Of a DNA stretch of 64,000 bases, positions 1 to 8,618 are shown piece after piece (the first letter of the stretch is position 1; each line of letters opens with the position of its first letter). A program made the translations under genes and the position numbers. The stretch spans positions 1 to 64,000 of the forward strand of contig CANCOC010000007.1 in NCBI GenBank assembly GCA_947379755.1. The letters run 5' to 3'. The notes under the pieces were generated by a model. The model was not told where the DNA came from and searched no databases. It saw nothing but the letters and a program-made list of their open reading frames with translations. Origin of the DNA: Alcaligenaceae bacterium (GTDB lineage Bacteria > Pseudomonadota > Gammaproteobacteria > Burkholderiales > Burkholderiaceae_B).

Positions 1-417
1 GATTTCAGCCCAAACACCCTTGCACTCACAAAAGAAATGGGTTTGATTTATGACTCGTCCCTGATGGCTGACGTGGATTGCTATGAGCTGCTGCTCAATG
101 GCGAAAGTACCGGGGTGATCGAATTACCTGTTGAATGGATTCGTGACGACGCGGTGTACTTCAACATGAATCGATTCACAGGTCTGCGCCCTCATACGGC
201 ACCTACCGCAGTCTTCGATATTTTCAAGCGGGAATTTGATGCGGCCTATGCAGAGGGCGGGCTGTTCCAGCTGACCATGCATCCGCACATCATTGGCTAC
301 CGCTCGCGCCTGTGGATTCTCGAAGAACTGATACGCCATATGCGCAGTCTGCCAGGCGTCTGGTTTGCCACGCACGCGGATGTCGTGCGCTACGTAAGGA
401 CTCAACATGATCGATAA
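1..417 (+). CDS. polysaccharide deacetylase family protein, C-terminal part
   Basis: The reading frame is open from the first base of the window, so the N-terminus lies outside it. An internal Met at position 37 is not a convincing start. The visible part has the ending of a NodB-fold deacetylase of the PuuE/allantoinase-like type: a segment with MHPHIIGYRSR, then a helix and a GVWFATHADVVRYV ending. By family knowledge these enzymes hydrolyse acetylated sugars or cyclic amides with a bound metal. The metal-binding N-terminal motif is not visible, so the substrate cannot be given. The stop overlaps the start of the next gene by 11 bases, which implies a shared transcript. Confidence 0.75.
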   Translation, partial: DFSPNTLALTKEMGLIYDSSLMADVDCYELLLNGESTGVIELPVEWIRDDAVYFNMNRFTGLRPHTAPTAVFDIFKREFDAAYAEGGLFQLTMHPHIIGYRSRLWILEELIRHMRSLPGVWFATHADVVRYVRTQHDR

Positions 418-1993
418 TTTTTCAAATTCACAAATTGTTCGTAAAGAAGTCATTGCCACCCGGGGCGGTGTCGTTGCAGCCCAGCACCGTCGTGCTGCCG
501 AAGTAGGCGCCGCCGTGCTCGAAGCGGGCGGCGATGCCGTCGATGCTGCCGTTGCAACATCCTTTGCGCTCGGCGTCGTTGAACCCTGGATGAGTGGCCC
601 CACCGCTGGAGGTGCAATGGTGGTGTGGCGCGCCAAAGAGGCACGTGCACAGGTTGTAAATTTTGGTTGTCGCTCACCCCGCGAACTGAACCCGGCTGAT
701 TACCCCTTGAGTGGCTCAGGCAAGTCTTCAGATTTATTCCCCTGGCCTGCGGTCATCGAGGATCGCAACGTGATGGGAGCCACTGCGGTTGCAGTGCCAG
801 GTGTCGTATCAGGCATGGGGCTTGCACACAAACATTTCGGGCGCATGCCCTGGCGCGACCTTGTGATGCCCGCGGCCAAGCTGGCCGACGAAGGGCTCAT
901 CGTCGACTGGTACACCTCGCTCGTGATTGGAGCCAATGCACGCGTGCTCGCCAGGGATCCGGACTGTGCCGCCTTATTTCTCGAAGACGGCCAGTGGCCC
1001 ATTGCGGGCGACTGGACAGCACTTAATGATCGTCATCTGAATCAAAAAGCATTTGCACAAACACTATTACAAATCGCAGAGTCCGGACCAGAAACTTTTT
1101 ACGCAGGTGATGTCGCTCAGGCGTTGGTACGCGACGTGCGTGCAAAAGGCGGCTGCTTAAGCCTCGAAGACCTGGCAAATTATCAGGCTGAAATGGTTGA
1201 TCCGTTAACCATCGACTATCGCGGTGGTCGTGTCTTTGCCACGCCGGGCCTGACTGGAGGCCCAACTTTTGGCAAAGCACTTGAATTACTAGCCAGAGAG
1301 CTCAGCCCCACCAAAGGAAGTCCGGGAGCTGCCACCTATGCTGGATTTGCACGCGCGCTCCAGGCTGCCTTCAAATTACGTTTTGAGAATATGGGCGATC
1401 ACGAGTCCCCCAAAGCTCCGGGCTGCACGACGCATTTCAGTATCGTTGATCGTCATGGCAACATGTGTTCGGTCACCCAGACGTTGCTGTCCATTTTTGG
1501 CTCGCGCGTAGTGTCCCCTTCAACAGGCCTGCTGCTCAACAACGGCATCATGTGGTTTGACCCAGAACCAGGCAAGGCAAACTCTCTCGCACCGAACAAG
1601 CGCTGCCTAGCCAATTACTGTCCGGTTATTGGAGAAGATGATACTGGGCGCACCTTTGCAATTGGCGCCTCAGGTGGTCGCAAGATTCTTGGTTCGGTCA
1701 TGCAGCTCAGCTCTTTCATCATGGACCATGGCTTGAATCTTGAACAAGCATTTAATCAGCCGCGCATTGATGTCAGTGGTGGCAACAACGTCATCGCAGA
1801 TCGCACCCTCACCCCGGATATCGTATCTGCGCTCGGTCAAGTCATGCCGGTCGTCCAGGCAAGAAGAAACCCCTATCCTTATGCCTTTGCCTGCCCAGCT
1901 GGGGTGATGCGTGAAGGTGACATGAACACGGGTTGTACCGAGATCATGTCACCCTACGGTGATGCTGTGCGCGAGGGACAATCCTCAGACTAG
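407..1993 (+). CDS. gamma-glutamyltransferase family protein
   Basis: This is an N-terminal nucleophile hydrolase of the gamma-glutamyltranspeptidase family (528 aa). Family members autocleave before a Thr, which then attacks gamma-glutamyl amide bonds such as those in glutathione. The TTHFSIVD motif puts the nucleophile at Thr341. Downstream, GASGGRKILGS matches the oxyanion and substrate-binding Gly-Gly loop. No signal peptide is evident, so it may be cytoplasmic, unlike the periplasmic E. coli enzyme. AAGGA stands six bases before the ATG and supports this start. It overlaps the upstream deacetylase and converges on the amidase with a 9-base overlap. The family match is firm; the true substrate is unknown. 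Confidence 0.88.
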   Translation: MIDNFSNSQIVRKEVIATRGGVVAAQHRRAAEVGAAVLEAGGDAVDAAVATSFALGVVEPWMSGPTAGGAMVVWRAKEARAQVVNFGCRSPRELNPADYPLSGSGKSSDLFPWPAVIEDRNVMGATAVAVPGVVSGMGLAHKHFGRMPWRDLVMPAAKLADEGLIVDWYTSLVIGANARVLARDPDCAALFLEDGQWPIAGDWTALNDRHLNQKAFAQTLLQIAESGPETFYAGDVAQALVRDVRAKGGCLSLEDLANYQAEMVDPLTIDYRGGRVFATPGLTGGPTFGKALELLARELSPTKGSPGAATYAGFARALQAAFKLRFENMGDHESPKAPGCTTHFSIVDRHGNMCSVTQTLLSIFGSRVVSPSTGLLLNNGIMWFDPEPGKANSLAPNKRCLANYCPVIGEDDTGRTFAIGASGGRKILGSVMQLSSFIMDHGLNLEQAFNQPRIDVSGGNNVIADRTLTPDIVSALGQVMPVVQARRNPYPYAFACPAGVMREGDMNTGCTEIMSPYGDAVREGQSSD

Positions 1994-3346
1994 GGTCTGA
2001 ACCCATTTGCCTGTGCGCAACAGATGGGCGTCCTGCAGATAAGGCGCCACGAGTTGCACGCCCAGGGACAAGCCCTTGTCCGTGCGCGCGACAGGAAGGG
2101 TCAGGGCAGGCGCGCCCAAAAAACTCCAGAGCGCACAAAAGATCGGATCACCGGTTGAAGACAACCCTTCTGGTGCCTCGCCGGTGGCGGGCACAGTCAG
2201 AATAGCGTCATAATTTTTGAGCGTATCTTTCAGGGCATATCGCAACTTATGCTGCAGTGCGCGGGCAAACAGATAATCCATCGCACCACGCAAACGTCCA
2301 TTCGTGACTAAGTCTTTAATGTGATGTGTGACACGTTCAGGAAATAGCCGGACATGCTCCGCATGTACCGCAGCACCTTCCGCCTCAAGCAGACAGAACA
2401 TGGCATCTACACCGGTCCAGTATTCATCGGGCAAGGAAAACTCATCAACGACCGCGCCTGCAGCACGTAACGTTTGAATAGTCGTCTGCATGGCCTGCTG
2501 TTGCCCGTGCGTCACCCTGTCGTCAAATGGCGTGCGTAACATCGCCAGACGAGGAGGCGACATCGTGCCAAGTCCGCCATCAAGATTCATCGGTACGGGT
2601 GGCAACACGATACTGTCAGGTTCAGCAGCCGTACGATTGCGAAGCAAATTAAAAGCAAAGGCTGCATCATCGACCGAGCGTGTCAGGAATCCCACATGGT
2701 CAAGCGAAGCGGCAAATGGAAATGTCTGTGCACGTGGCACGGCTCCAAAACTCGCCTTGAATCCAACAATGCCGCAATACGCCGCAGGACGGATCACAGA
2801 CCCGACCGTCTGGGTACCCAGGGCTAGCGGCAGAATGCCCGCTGCAACGGCAGCTGCCGAACCGCTGGAGGAGCCACCCGGAGTGTGCGCAGGATTTGAC
2901 GGGTTAACGGTCGGTCCCGGTCCGCGCCAGGCAAACTCTGTCGTAACAGTCTTGCCAAAGATTGCGCCACCAAGCTGTCTGATACGCGTGACGATTGGAG
3001 CATCCTCCGACAACATCTGGTCAACATAAATTGCCGAACCACAGGTCGTGGGCAACTCTGCCGTAGCAATTAAATCTTTAATGCCGACCGGGATGCCTGA
3101 CAGCGCACCATCTGAGTGCTCAAGTTGCGCCAGCAATGCCTCTGATGGCGCACGTGAAACAAAAGCATGCAGACCAGGTTCGAGTGCATCGGCGCGATGC
3201 ACGCACTGCATCAAGTAATCCGAAGCAGAAAGTATGCCACTCTGGATTGCGCGACTGGCCTCAACCAGACCGAGCGGACAGGCGTCTGCGGTCGTACCCA
3301 GATCAGGATGCACTACAGACGTTTTTAGCGAGGAAATCGTCATCAT
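1985..3346 (-). CDS. amidase (amidase-signature family)
   Basis: An amidase-signature hydrolase of 453 aa, the usual length. The Ser-cisSer-Lys triad can be assigned as Lys90 (GIKDL), Ser159 (first Ser of PGGSSSGS) and Ser183 (in GTQTVGSVIRPA). Family members hydrolyse carboxylic amides to acid plus ammonia; the N-terminal style resembles AtzF/GatA-like amidases without the tRNA role. One oddity is Val182, where the loop before the nucleophile usually reads Gly-Gly-Ser. The gene faces the gamma-glutamyltransferase, overlapping it by 9 bases. A consensus sigma-54 promoter 150 bases upstream suggests nitrogen-starvation control. Substrate unknown. Confidence 0.9.
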   Translation of the reverse strand: MMTISSLKTSVVHPDLGTTADACPLGLVEASRAIQSGILSASDYLMQCVHRADALEPGLHAFVSRAPSEALLAQLEHSDGALSGIPVGIKDLIATAELPTTCGSAIYVDQMLSEDAPIVTRIRQLGGAIFGKTVTTEFAWRGPGPTVNPSNPAHTPGGSSSGSAAAVAAGILPLALGTQTVGSVIRPAAYCGIVGFKASFGAVPRAQTFPFAASLDHVGFLTRSVDDAAFAFNLLRNRTAAEPDSIVLPPVPMNLDGGLGTMSPPRLAMLRTPFDDRVTHGQQQAMQTTIQTLRAAGAVVDEFSLPDEYWTGVDAMFCLLEAEGAAVHAEHVRLFPERVTHHIKDLVTNGRLRGAMDYLFARALQHKLRYALKDTLKNYDAILTVPATGEAPEGLSSTGDPIFCALWSFLGAPALTLPVARTDKGLSLGVQLVAPYLQDAHLLRTGKWVQTLV

Positions 3347-3466
3347 GTTCTTTGGAGTCTGCCGGAATATTTAAGGAAGTACTAATGCGTTTTTAACGTA
3401 ACGTACCAATTTGCAGGTGATTCTGAGCTGCGTGAATCTGAGGTGGTTCAGTCTGTCTGGCTGATA

Positions 3467-3490
3467 TCGATCTGACTCCCGACAGATCGA
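3467..3490. repeat. inverted repeat in the paiB-amidase intergenic region
   Basis: TCGATCTG and CAGATCGA form a perfect 8-bp inverted repeat around an 8-base loop. It lies a few bases downstream of the -12 element of the proposed sigma-54 promoter, so it would sit at or just after the amidase transcription start. It could be an operator or a 5'-end hairpin. The rest of the 295-base gap (3347-3641) shows no gene. Confidence 0.5.
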
Positions 3491-3494
3491 GTCT

Positions 3495-3510
3495 AGCAAA
3501 TAGCGTGCCA
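3495..3510 (-). promoter_or_regulatory. sigma-54 (RpoN) promoter upstream of the amidase
   Basis: On the minus strand the site reads TGGCACG, four bases, TTGCT. This matches the published sigma-54 -24/-12 consensus at every defined position, with the correct GG to GC spacing of ten bases. It points toward the amidase start at 3346, giving a leader of about 140 bases. rpoN is present in this window. No NtrC-type enhancer was recognised nearby. Confidence 0.7.
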
Positions 3511-3641
3511 GTTCGCGCAATGACACACCTTTTTAATCCTAAGCGTTATATTTGCAGTGCATAAAGTACACGAATGGGTCTGTCCTGTTTGTGGCGCGTG
3601 CATTTTTGAATTGAATGACCTGCATTACCAGGAGAAACCAG

Positions 3642-4295
3642 GTGTACAACCCCAAACATTTCGAGCAGCATGATGCAGGTGCAATCGCTGAGTTAATTGA
3701 GAACTTTCCCCTGGCTGCTCTGGTGACGCGCACCGACGATCAGATTGTCGCAAATCACATTCCCTTTTTGCTCGAGAGTGGCATGGCGATTGGCAGCAAG
3801 CTGATCGGCCACGTTGCCCGCGCCAATCCCGTCTGGCAGGATACAGACCCCACAGCAGACTCTCTATTGATTTTCCAGGGACCCAGCGCTTACATCACAC
3901 CAAACTGGTACCCCTCTAAAAAAGAGACTCACCTGGTCGTACCAACCTACAACTATGCGATGGTGCACGTATACGGTCACCTGCACGCATCGCATGATGA
4001 GCCGCTCAAGCGGCGCATTGTTGCAGACCTTACAGGCACAATGGAAGACAGACGTGCAAGCCCCTGGCGCATGTCAGACGCCCCTGCTGACTATATCGAA
4101 AAAATGCTGAGTGCGATTGTGGCTGTTGAATTCACCATCACACGTATCGAAGCAAAATGGAAGGTCAGCCAGAATCGCCCAGTCAGCGATCGTGAAGGCG
4201 TCGAGAACGGGCTTGCGCAGCAGGCGCTATCGGAGGACGATCAACGGATGGCGCGGATGGTGAAAGCCGGCACAGGAGTCGGCAAGCAGACCTGA
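3642..4295 (+). CDS. FMN-binding negative transcriptional regulator (PaiB family)
   Basis: A 217-aa protein of the PaiB/flavin-reductase-like split-barrel family. The start is taken as GTG at 3642 because AGGAG stands seven bases before it and the product then begins VYNPKHFEQHD, matching the family's usual N-terminus; an in-frame ATG at 3615 lacks a site. Conserved features include the IVANHIPFLL and GHVARANPVW segments and the PNWYPSKKE motif. Bacillus PaiB works with PaiA in repressing sporulation and protease genes; no paiA is adjacent. In proteobacteria the role is unclear and the protein may simply bind FMN or heme. Confidence 0.85.
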   Translation: MYNPKHFEQHDAGAIAELIENFPLAALVTRTDDQIVANHIPFLLESGMAIGSKLIGHVARANPVWQDTDPTADSLLIFQGPSAYITPNWYPSKKETHLVVPTYNYAMVHVYGHLHASHDEPLKRRIVADLTGTMEDRRASPWRMSDAPADYIEKMLSAIVAVEFTITRIEAKWKVSQNRPVSDREGVENGLAQQALSEDDQRMARMVKAGTGVGKQT

Positions 4296-4330
4296 GCATC
4301 AGACCTGCCTGCCCGGCCGAACAACCATCC

Positions 4331-4666
4331 TTACATGCCTGGCTTTTGCTTGCAGTCGACCATTGCACGCAAAAGCAGCTTGTCTTGCTGATGATCGGCG
4401 GGATACAGCGAAGAGATCACCACACAACCAGATACGGTTTCTATGGCTTTGATCTGACGGTTTTTCTGTTTATCTAGATCCGTGCTGAACAGGCCGCCTT
4501 CTTTGCCACCAAAGGCCTCCCACTGGTCATGACCGAGCGGCAGGACACTGACCTCGCGCTTGTCCAGCACAACTACATGCTTTTGCACATCGTGGTGATA
4601 GTAAGCCGGACTGCCTTGGCATCCCGCCAGGAGCAATGCCACGACAACCGTTGCCAAAATCTTCAT
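4331..4666 (-). CDS. small putative lipoprotein
   Basis: A 111-aa protein whose first 16 residues form a typical lipoprotein signal: a Lys near the start, a hydrophobic stretch and the lipobox LLAGC, with the lipidated Cys at position 16. The mature part is mostly polar, with a lysine-rich middle and two further Cys (in VSGCVV and VDCKQ) that could form a disulfide in the periplasm. I do not recognise a family. It converges with the PaiB-like gene, leaving a 35-base gap, and is divergent from the aldolase operon. The gap of about 200 bases to that operon holds no further gene. Confidence 0.7.
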   Translation of the reverse strand: MKILATVVVALLLAGCQGSPAYYHHDVQKHVVVLDKREVSVLPLGHDQWEAFGGKEGGLFSTDLDKQKNRQIKAIETVSGCVVISSLYPADHQQDKLLLRAMVDCKQKPGM

Positions 4667-4864
4667 GAACTTCTATCCCTTGACGCAGAACAATGTGTAG
4701 CACTATAAGATACGATTCACTATTATCCGCTTACACGCAGAACTTTATTTGGAACTAAGCATACCGCGACTTTGGCGATCAATGCTTATGTTGTGATCGC
4801 CCCCACTGTGCACGCTCCCCCCAGAACACGCAACAATTATAAATAGACATACGAGGAAACAATC

Positions 4865-5650
4865 ATGACTGAAGGCGTATTAAAAATTTCATCCCTCAAG
4901 GGCAAAGTATCGGATGCCGAATGGCAGGCACGGGTCGATCTCGCAGCCTGTTATCGCCTGGTTGAAATATATGGCATGGCTGACATGATGGCGAACCATA
5001 TTTCGGCACGCGTACCCGGGGAAGAAGGCACCTACCTCATCAATGCCTACGGCATGATGTATGAAGAAATTACTGCCTCCAGTCTGCTTAAAGTCGATCA
5101 CGAGGGCAACATCCTCACAAAACCGGACTTTGGTGAGCTGAACTATGGCGTGAACAAGGCAGGTGCAGTGATTCACAGTGCTGTCCATCATGCACGTCCA
5201 GACGTTAGTTGCGTCATTCACACCCACAGCTGGGCATCCATGGCGGTTTCCTCACTGGAATGCGGCCTGTTGCCACTGACCCAGACCGCCATGCGATTTT
5301 TAAAAATCAGTTACCACGACTACCAGGGCGTCGTTCTGGATGAGGCCGAGCAAGAGTCACTGGTCAACGACCTGGGGACTGGCGAAGCCATGATTCTGCG
5401 CAATCATGGCGCGCTCACCGTGGGTCGCACAATCGGCGAAGCGTTCAACTGGATGCACCGCCTGGAGCTATCCTGTCGTGCACAGCTAGGAACCATGGCA
5501 TGCAACAGCCCGCTTGCCGCCGTTTCTGAAAAAGTACTTGAAGAAACCTGGAACAATTATCAGCCTGGCACACGTCGTCCATACGGCGTGATGGAATGGC
5601 CAGCACTGTTGCGCAAGCTGGATCGCACAGACCCCTCTTATAAAAACTAA
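4865..5650 (+). CDS. class II aldolase/adducin family protein
   Basis: A 261-aa member of the zinc-dependent class II aldolase/adducin family (fuculose-phosphate aldolase type). The metal-binding His-x-His is seen in IHTHSWASMA and the third His in RNHGALTVG, so the active site looks intact. Family members cleave or decarboxylate hydroxy-keto compounds. GAGGAAAC eight bases upstream supports the ATG. It is the first gene of a five-gene operon with two Bug receptors, an amidohydrolase and a D-2-hydroxyacid dehydrogenase, so the substrate is probably an imported organic acid. The exact reaction is not known. Confidence 0.88.
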   Translation: MTEGVLKISSLKGKVSDAEWQARVDLAACYRLVEIYGMADMMANHISARVPGEEGTYLINAYGMMYEEITASSLLKVDHEGNILTKPDFGELNYGVNKAGAVIHSAVHHARPDVSCVIHTHSWASMAVSSLECGLLPLTQTAMRFLKISYHDYQGVVLDEAEQESLVNDLGTGEAMILRNHGALTVGRTIGEAFNWMHRLELSCRAQLGTMACNSPLAAVSEKVLEETWNNYQPGTRRPYGVMEWPALLRKLDRTDPSYKN

Positions 5651-5664
5651 GAACCCTGTCAGGG

Positions 5665-5686
5665 CAGGCCTGTTTACGGGGGCCTG
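5665..5686. repeat. GC-rich inverted repeat between aldolase and Bug genes
   Basis: CAGGCC and GGCCTG form a 6-bp stem with a 10-base loop. No T-run follows, so it is unlikely to be a full terminator. It could stabilise the upstream mRNA within the operon. Confidence 0.35.
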
Positions 5687-5722
5687 ACCGGAACAGCACC
5701 TTTGCTCGACTTTGGAGACAAC

Positions 5723-6688
5723 ATGATCCGCAGAAACTTTCTGTATGTATTCGGTATGGCTGCTGCATTCGTAGCTACATCCGGCATGGCACAGATCCCC
5801 GCAAAACCCATCACCATGATCGTACCGTTCGCGGCGGGCGGCAACCTTGACCTCGTGGCGCGCATCATTGCCCCACCGATGGCAAAACTTCTCGGCCAAC
5901 CTGTTGTCGTCCAGAACAAGGCAGGTGCGGGAGGAGCGATCGGGGCATCAGAAGTCGCACGCGCAGAGCCCGATGGCTCCACCCTGCTCGTGAGCACACC
6001 CAATGCAATTGTGGTGTTACCCAAAATGGCTCCGACGACCTATGACATCAATAGCTTTGCAAGCGTCGGTCTGATCGCCTCGACATCTCAAGTTCTGGTC
6101 ATCAAGGCAGACAATCCAAAATTTAAAACCATGGCTGAGTTTCTTGCCTACGTTAAGAGCCATCCAGGCAAAGTCAGCATTGCCCACTCCGGTATTGGCA
6201 CGACCAATCACATCGCCATCATGCAATTGCAATCTGTTGCCGGACTGGATATGAACGTTGTCGCTTACAAGGGCTCGGGTCCCGCCATTATTGATTTGCT
6301 GGGTGGTCAGGTCGACGTATTGCTGGATCAGCTTTCAAGCTCGATCAACAACATCAAGTCGGGCCGGGCCGCAGCACTGACTGTCCTATCAAACGCACGT
6401 GATCCGCTTTTGCCCGAAGCTCCCGGAACAAGGGAGGCTGGCTTGCTGGCGCTTGACGTCAGCACCACCACAGGATTGCTGGCACCAGCCAAGACACCAC
6501 CTGCCACGTTGCAAGCCCTGCATGCTGCGCTCAACAGCGTCTTGCAGGACGAGCAAGTCAAAGAACAGTTGCTCAAAATTGGCAGTATTGCCCGCCCTGG
6601 CAACTCAGACATTTTTACCAACATGCTTCAATCAGAAGAAGCACAAGCCAAAGTGCTCGCAGCATCCGGCAAACTCAAGGCTGATTAA
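5723..6688 (+). CDS. Bug/TctC family periplasmic solute-binding protein
   Basis: A 321-aa tripartite tricarboxylate receptor (Bug family). The start at 5723 is chosen because GGAGA precedes it and it gives a proper signal peptide (MIRRNFLYVFGMAAAF, cleavage near GMAQ); a TTG at 5702 is less likely. The KPITMIVPFAAGGNLD segment and the VVVQNKAGAGG segment are hallmarks of the family, in which they contribute to the ligand pocket for carboxylates. It acts in the periplasm, normally with TctA/TctB membrane proteins, none of which is encoded here. Second gene of the operon; the ligand is unknown. Confidence 0.92.
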   Translation: MIRRNFLYVFGMAAAFVATSGMAQIPAKPITMIVPFAAGGNLDLVARIIAPPMAKLLGQPVVVQNKAGAGGAIGASEVARAEPDGSTLLVSTPNAIVVLPKMAPTTYDINSFASVGLIASTSQVLVIKADNPKFKTMAEFLAYVKSHPGKVSIAHSGIGTTNHIAIMQLQSVAGLDMNVVAYKGSGPAIIDLLGGQVDVLLDQLSSSINNIKSGRAAALTVLSNARDPLLPEAPGTREAGLLALDVSTTTGLLAPAKTPPATLQALHAALNSVLQDEQVKEQLLKIGSIARPGNSDIFTNMLQSEEAQAKVLAASGKLKAD

Positions 6689-6690
6689 AT

Positions 6691-7584
6691 ATGACACGTC
6701 CCTGTCTGGCTCCACTTCACAACATCGCTCCGATCACACTCAAGATCCCCGCGCATGCCTGCGACAGCCATGCGCACACTTTTGGTCCTTATGATGCGTT
6801 CCCCTTATCCGAGGAACGCAGCTATACGCCGGACGCACAGACCGGCAAAGATTTTGTGACACACCTGGACCAGATCGGCTTTGAGCGCGGCGTGCTGGTA
6901 ACAGGTAGCGCATGTGGTCAGGACAATGGTTCAGTACTCGAAGCGCTGCGACAATATCCAACGCGCTTGCGTGGTGTGGCAGTGCCAGACCCAGACGTAA
7001 CAGAGAAAGAGCTTGATGACTGGTCGCAACTTGGTATGCGTGGTGTACGTGTCAACCTCTTCAAACGCAATGGCCAGGCCGTCTATAAAAACGGCGTCGG
7101 CCTGGACGTAATCGAAAAGCTCGCCCCCCGTCTCAAAGCACGAGGCTGGCACCTGCAAGTCTGGATCCATGCGCCCGACATCCCTGAGATGGCACCTCAT
7201 CTGCTTAAACTTGGCTTGCCGCTTGTGATCGACCATATGGGTCGAATGAGTACGGCACTTGGCGCAGATCACGCAGGCATTGATGCGCTCGCACGCATGC
7301 TCGCAGAAGGCACTGCCTGGACCAAAATCTCAGGCGCTGACCGTGTCACGACACAAGGCAATCCGTACCACGATGTAGATGCGCTCGCGCGTAAACTCAT
7401 CCAGGCAAACATCGAACGTATCGTCTGGGGAACAGACTGGCCACACATTAACTATTTCGACCCCGCCGATATGCCAGATGATGGAAACCTGGTGAACTTA
7501 CTGGAACGCTGGTTGCCAGCACCCAGAGATCTGCAAAAAGTACTTGTCGACAACCCGGCCATTCTCTATGGATGGGCATCATGA
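6691..7584 (+). CDS. amidohydrolase family protein (2-pyrone-4,6-dicarboxylate hydrolase-like)
   Basis: A 297-aa TIM-barrel hydrolase of the amidohydrolase_2 family. It has the CDSHAHTFGP N-terminal metal motif and the WGTDWPH C-terminal Asp motif typical of 2-pyrone-4,6-dicarboxylate lactonase (LigI) and relatives. These open lactone rings, often of aromatic breakdown intermediates. It begins two bases after the first Bug gene and overlaps the second Bug gene, so it is part of the same operon. With an aldolase and a hydroxyacid dehydrogenase beside it, a lactone or hydroxy-acid breakdown route is plausible, but the substrate is inferred only. Confidence 0.88.
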   Translation: MTRPCLAPLHNIAPITLKIPAHACDSHAHTFGPYDAFPLSEERSYTPDAQTGKDFVTHLDQIGFERGVLVTGSACGQDNGSVLEALRQYPTRLRGVAVPDPDVTEKELDDWSQLGMRGVRVNLFKRNGQAVYKNGVGLDVIEKLAPRLKARGWHLQVWIHAPDIPEMAPHLLKLGLPLVIDHMGRMSTALGADHAGIDALARMLAEGTAWTKISGADRVTTQGNPYHDVDALARKLIQANIERIVWGTDWPHINYFDPADMPDDGNLVNLLERWLPAPRDLQKVLVDNPAILYGWAS

Positions 7585-8618
7585 AACTGATATTCATGAA
7601 TCTTTGTTCATCACAAGCTGTCGTGCTGGGCCGCTTGCATACCATCTATCGCAACCTCTTTGTGCTGATTGCGCTCGTCACTAGCCTGGTGCCGCATGGC
7701 TCGTCGTTCGCACAATCGATTGATGACTATCCCGCCAAGCCGGTAAAGGTCGTTGTATCCTTTACCGCGGGCGGCACCACAGATGTCATCGCTCGCAGCG
7801 TGAGCCAGTACCTTGCCGAACAGTTCAAGCAGCCATTTATTATTGAAAACAAACCCGGTTCGGGCGGCAACATTGGCAATGAGCAGGTCGCACGTTCTGC
7901 ACCAGATGGCTACACACTGACCGTTGCGTCTGTCGGACCCATGGCAATCAATCCGACACTGTTTAAAAACCTGAAATACGATCCTCTCACTGAGTTAGTT
8001 CCCGTCATTCTGATTGCTGATGTGCCAAATGTTCTGGTTGTGCATCCTGATTCGCCGATCCGGACGTTTGCCGATTTCGTCGCTTTCGCCAAAGCCAAGC
8101 CGGCAGGCACCCTGAACTATGGTTCGACTGGCGTGGGCACCTCGGCACATCTTTCTAGCTTCATGCTGATGGACCGCATGGGCGTCGAGGCGCAACACAT
8201 TCCCTACAAGGGTGCAGAAGCACTCAATGACATGCTGGCAGGCCGCATTGATTTCATGTTTGCGACCATCCCCTCAGTCATCGCTCAAATCAAGGCTGGT
8301 AAATTGCGTGCGCTTGTCGTCAGCAGTCCTAACCGGTCACGTTCCCTGCCAGATGTCCCGACCGTTGCGGCAAGCGGTTACCCCGGGTTTGCTGCAGGCT
8401 CCTGGTTCGGCATGCTCGCGCCAAGAGGAACACCTCAGCCCATTATTGACAAACTCAATGTGGCAACCGCGGCAGCCATGGTCAAACTGGAGGCCCGTTT
8501 TATTGCCGAAGGTGCAGACCCTGTAGGGGGATCACCCGCAGATTTCAAAAATTTCATCCAGCAGGAATATATCAAATGGAAAAAAGTCGTGATTGATTCT
8601 GGAGCGAGTGCAAGATGA
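7581..8618 (+). CDS. Bug/TctC family periplasmic solute-binding protein
   Basis: A second Bug receptor in the operon, about 345 aa. Its start overlaps the previous stop in an ATGA at 7581 (translational coupling); another in-frame ATG at 7572 is possible. The N-terminus is longer than usual for a signal: about 20 residues, then a hydrophobic core ending near SSFAQS. The hallmark segments VVVSFTAGGTTDVIAR and IIENKPGSGGNIGN are present. It differs clearly from the first Bug copy, so the two probably bind different or related acids. No TctA/TctB genes lie nearby. Periplasmic. Confidence 0.9.
   Translation: MKLIFMNLCSSQAVVLGRLHTIYRNLFVLIALVTSLVPHGSSFAQSIDDYPAKPVKVVVSFTAGGTTDVIARSVSQYLAEQFKQPFIIENKPGSGGNIGNEQVARSAPDGYTLTVASVGPMAINPTLFKNLKYDPLTELVPVILIADVPNVLVVHPDSPIRTFADFVAFAKAKPAGTLNYGSTGVGTSAHLSSFMLMDRMGVEAQHIPYKGAEALNDMLAGRIDFMFATIPSVIAQIKAGKLRALVVSSPNRSRSLPDVPTVAASGYPGFAAGSWFGMLAPRGTPQPIIDKLNVATAAAMVKLEARFIAEGADPVGGSPADFKNFIQQEYIKWKKVVIDSGASAR

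Noticed and set aside
4740-4800. Possible sigma-54-like site (TTGGCG ... TGC) before the aldolase operon
   Set aside because: The GG to GC distance is eight bases instead of ten, so it does not fit a -24/-12 promoter.
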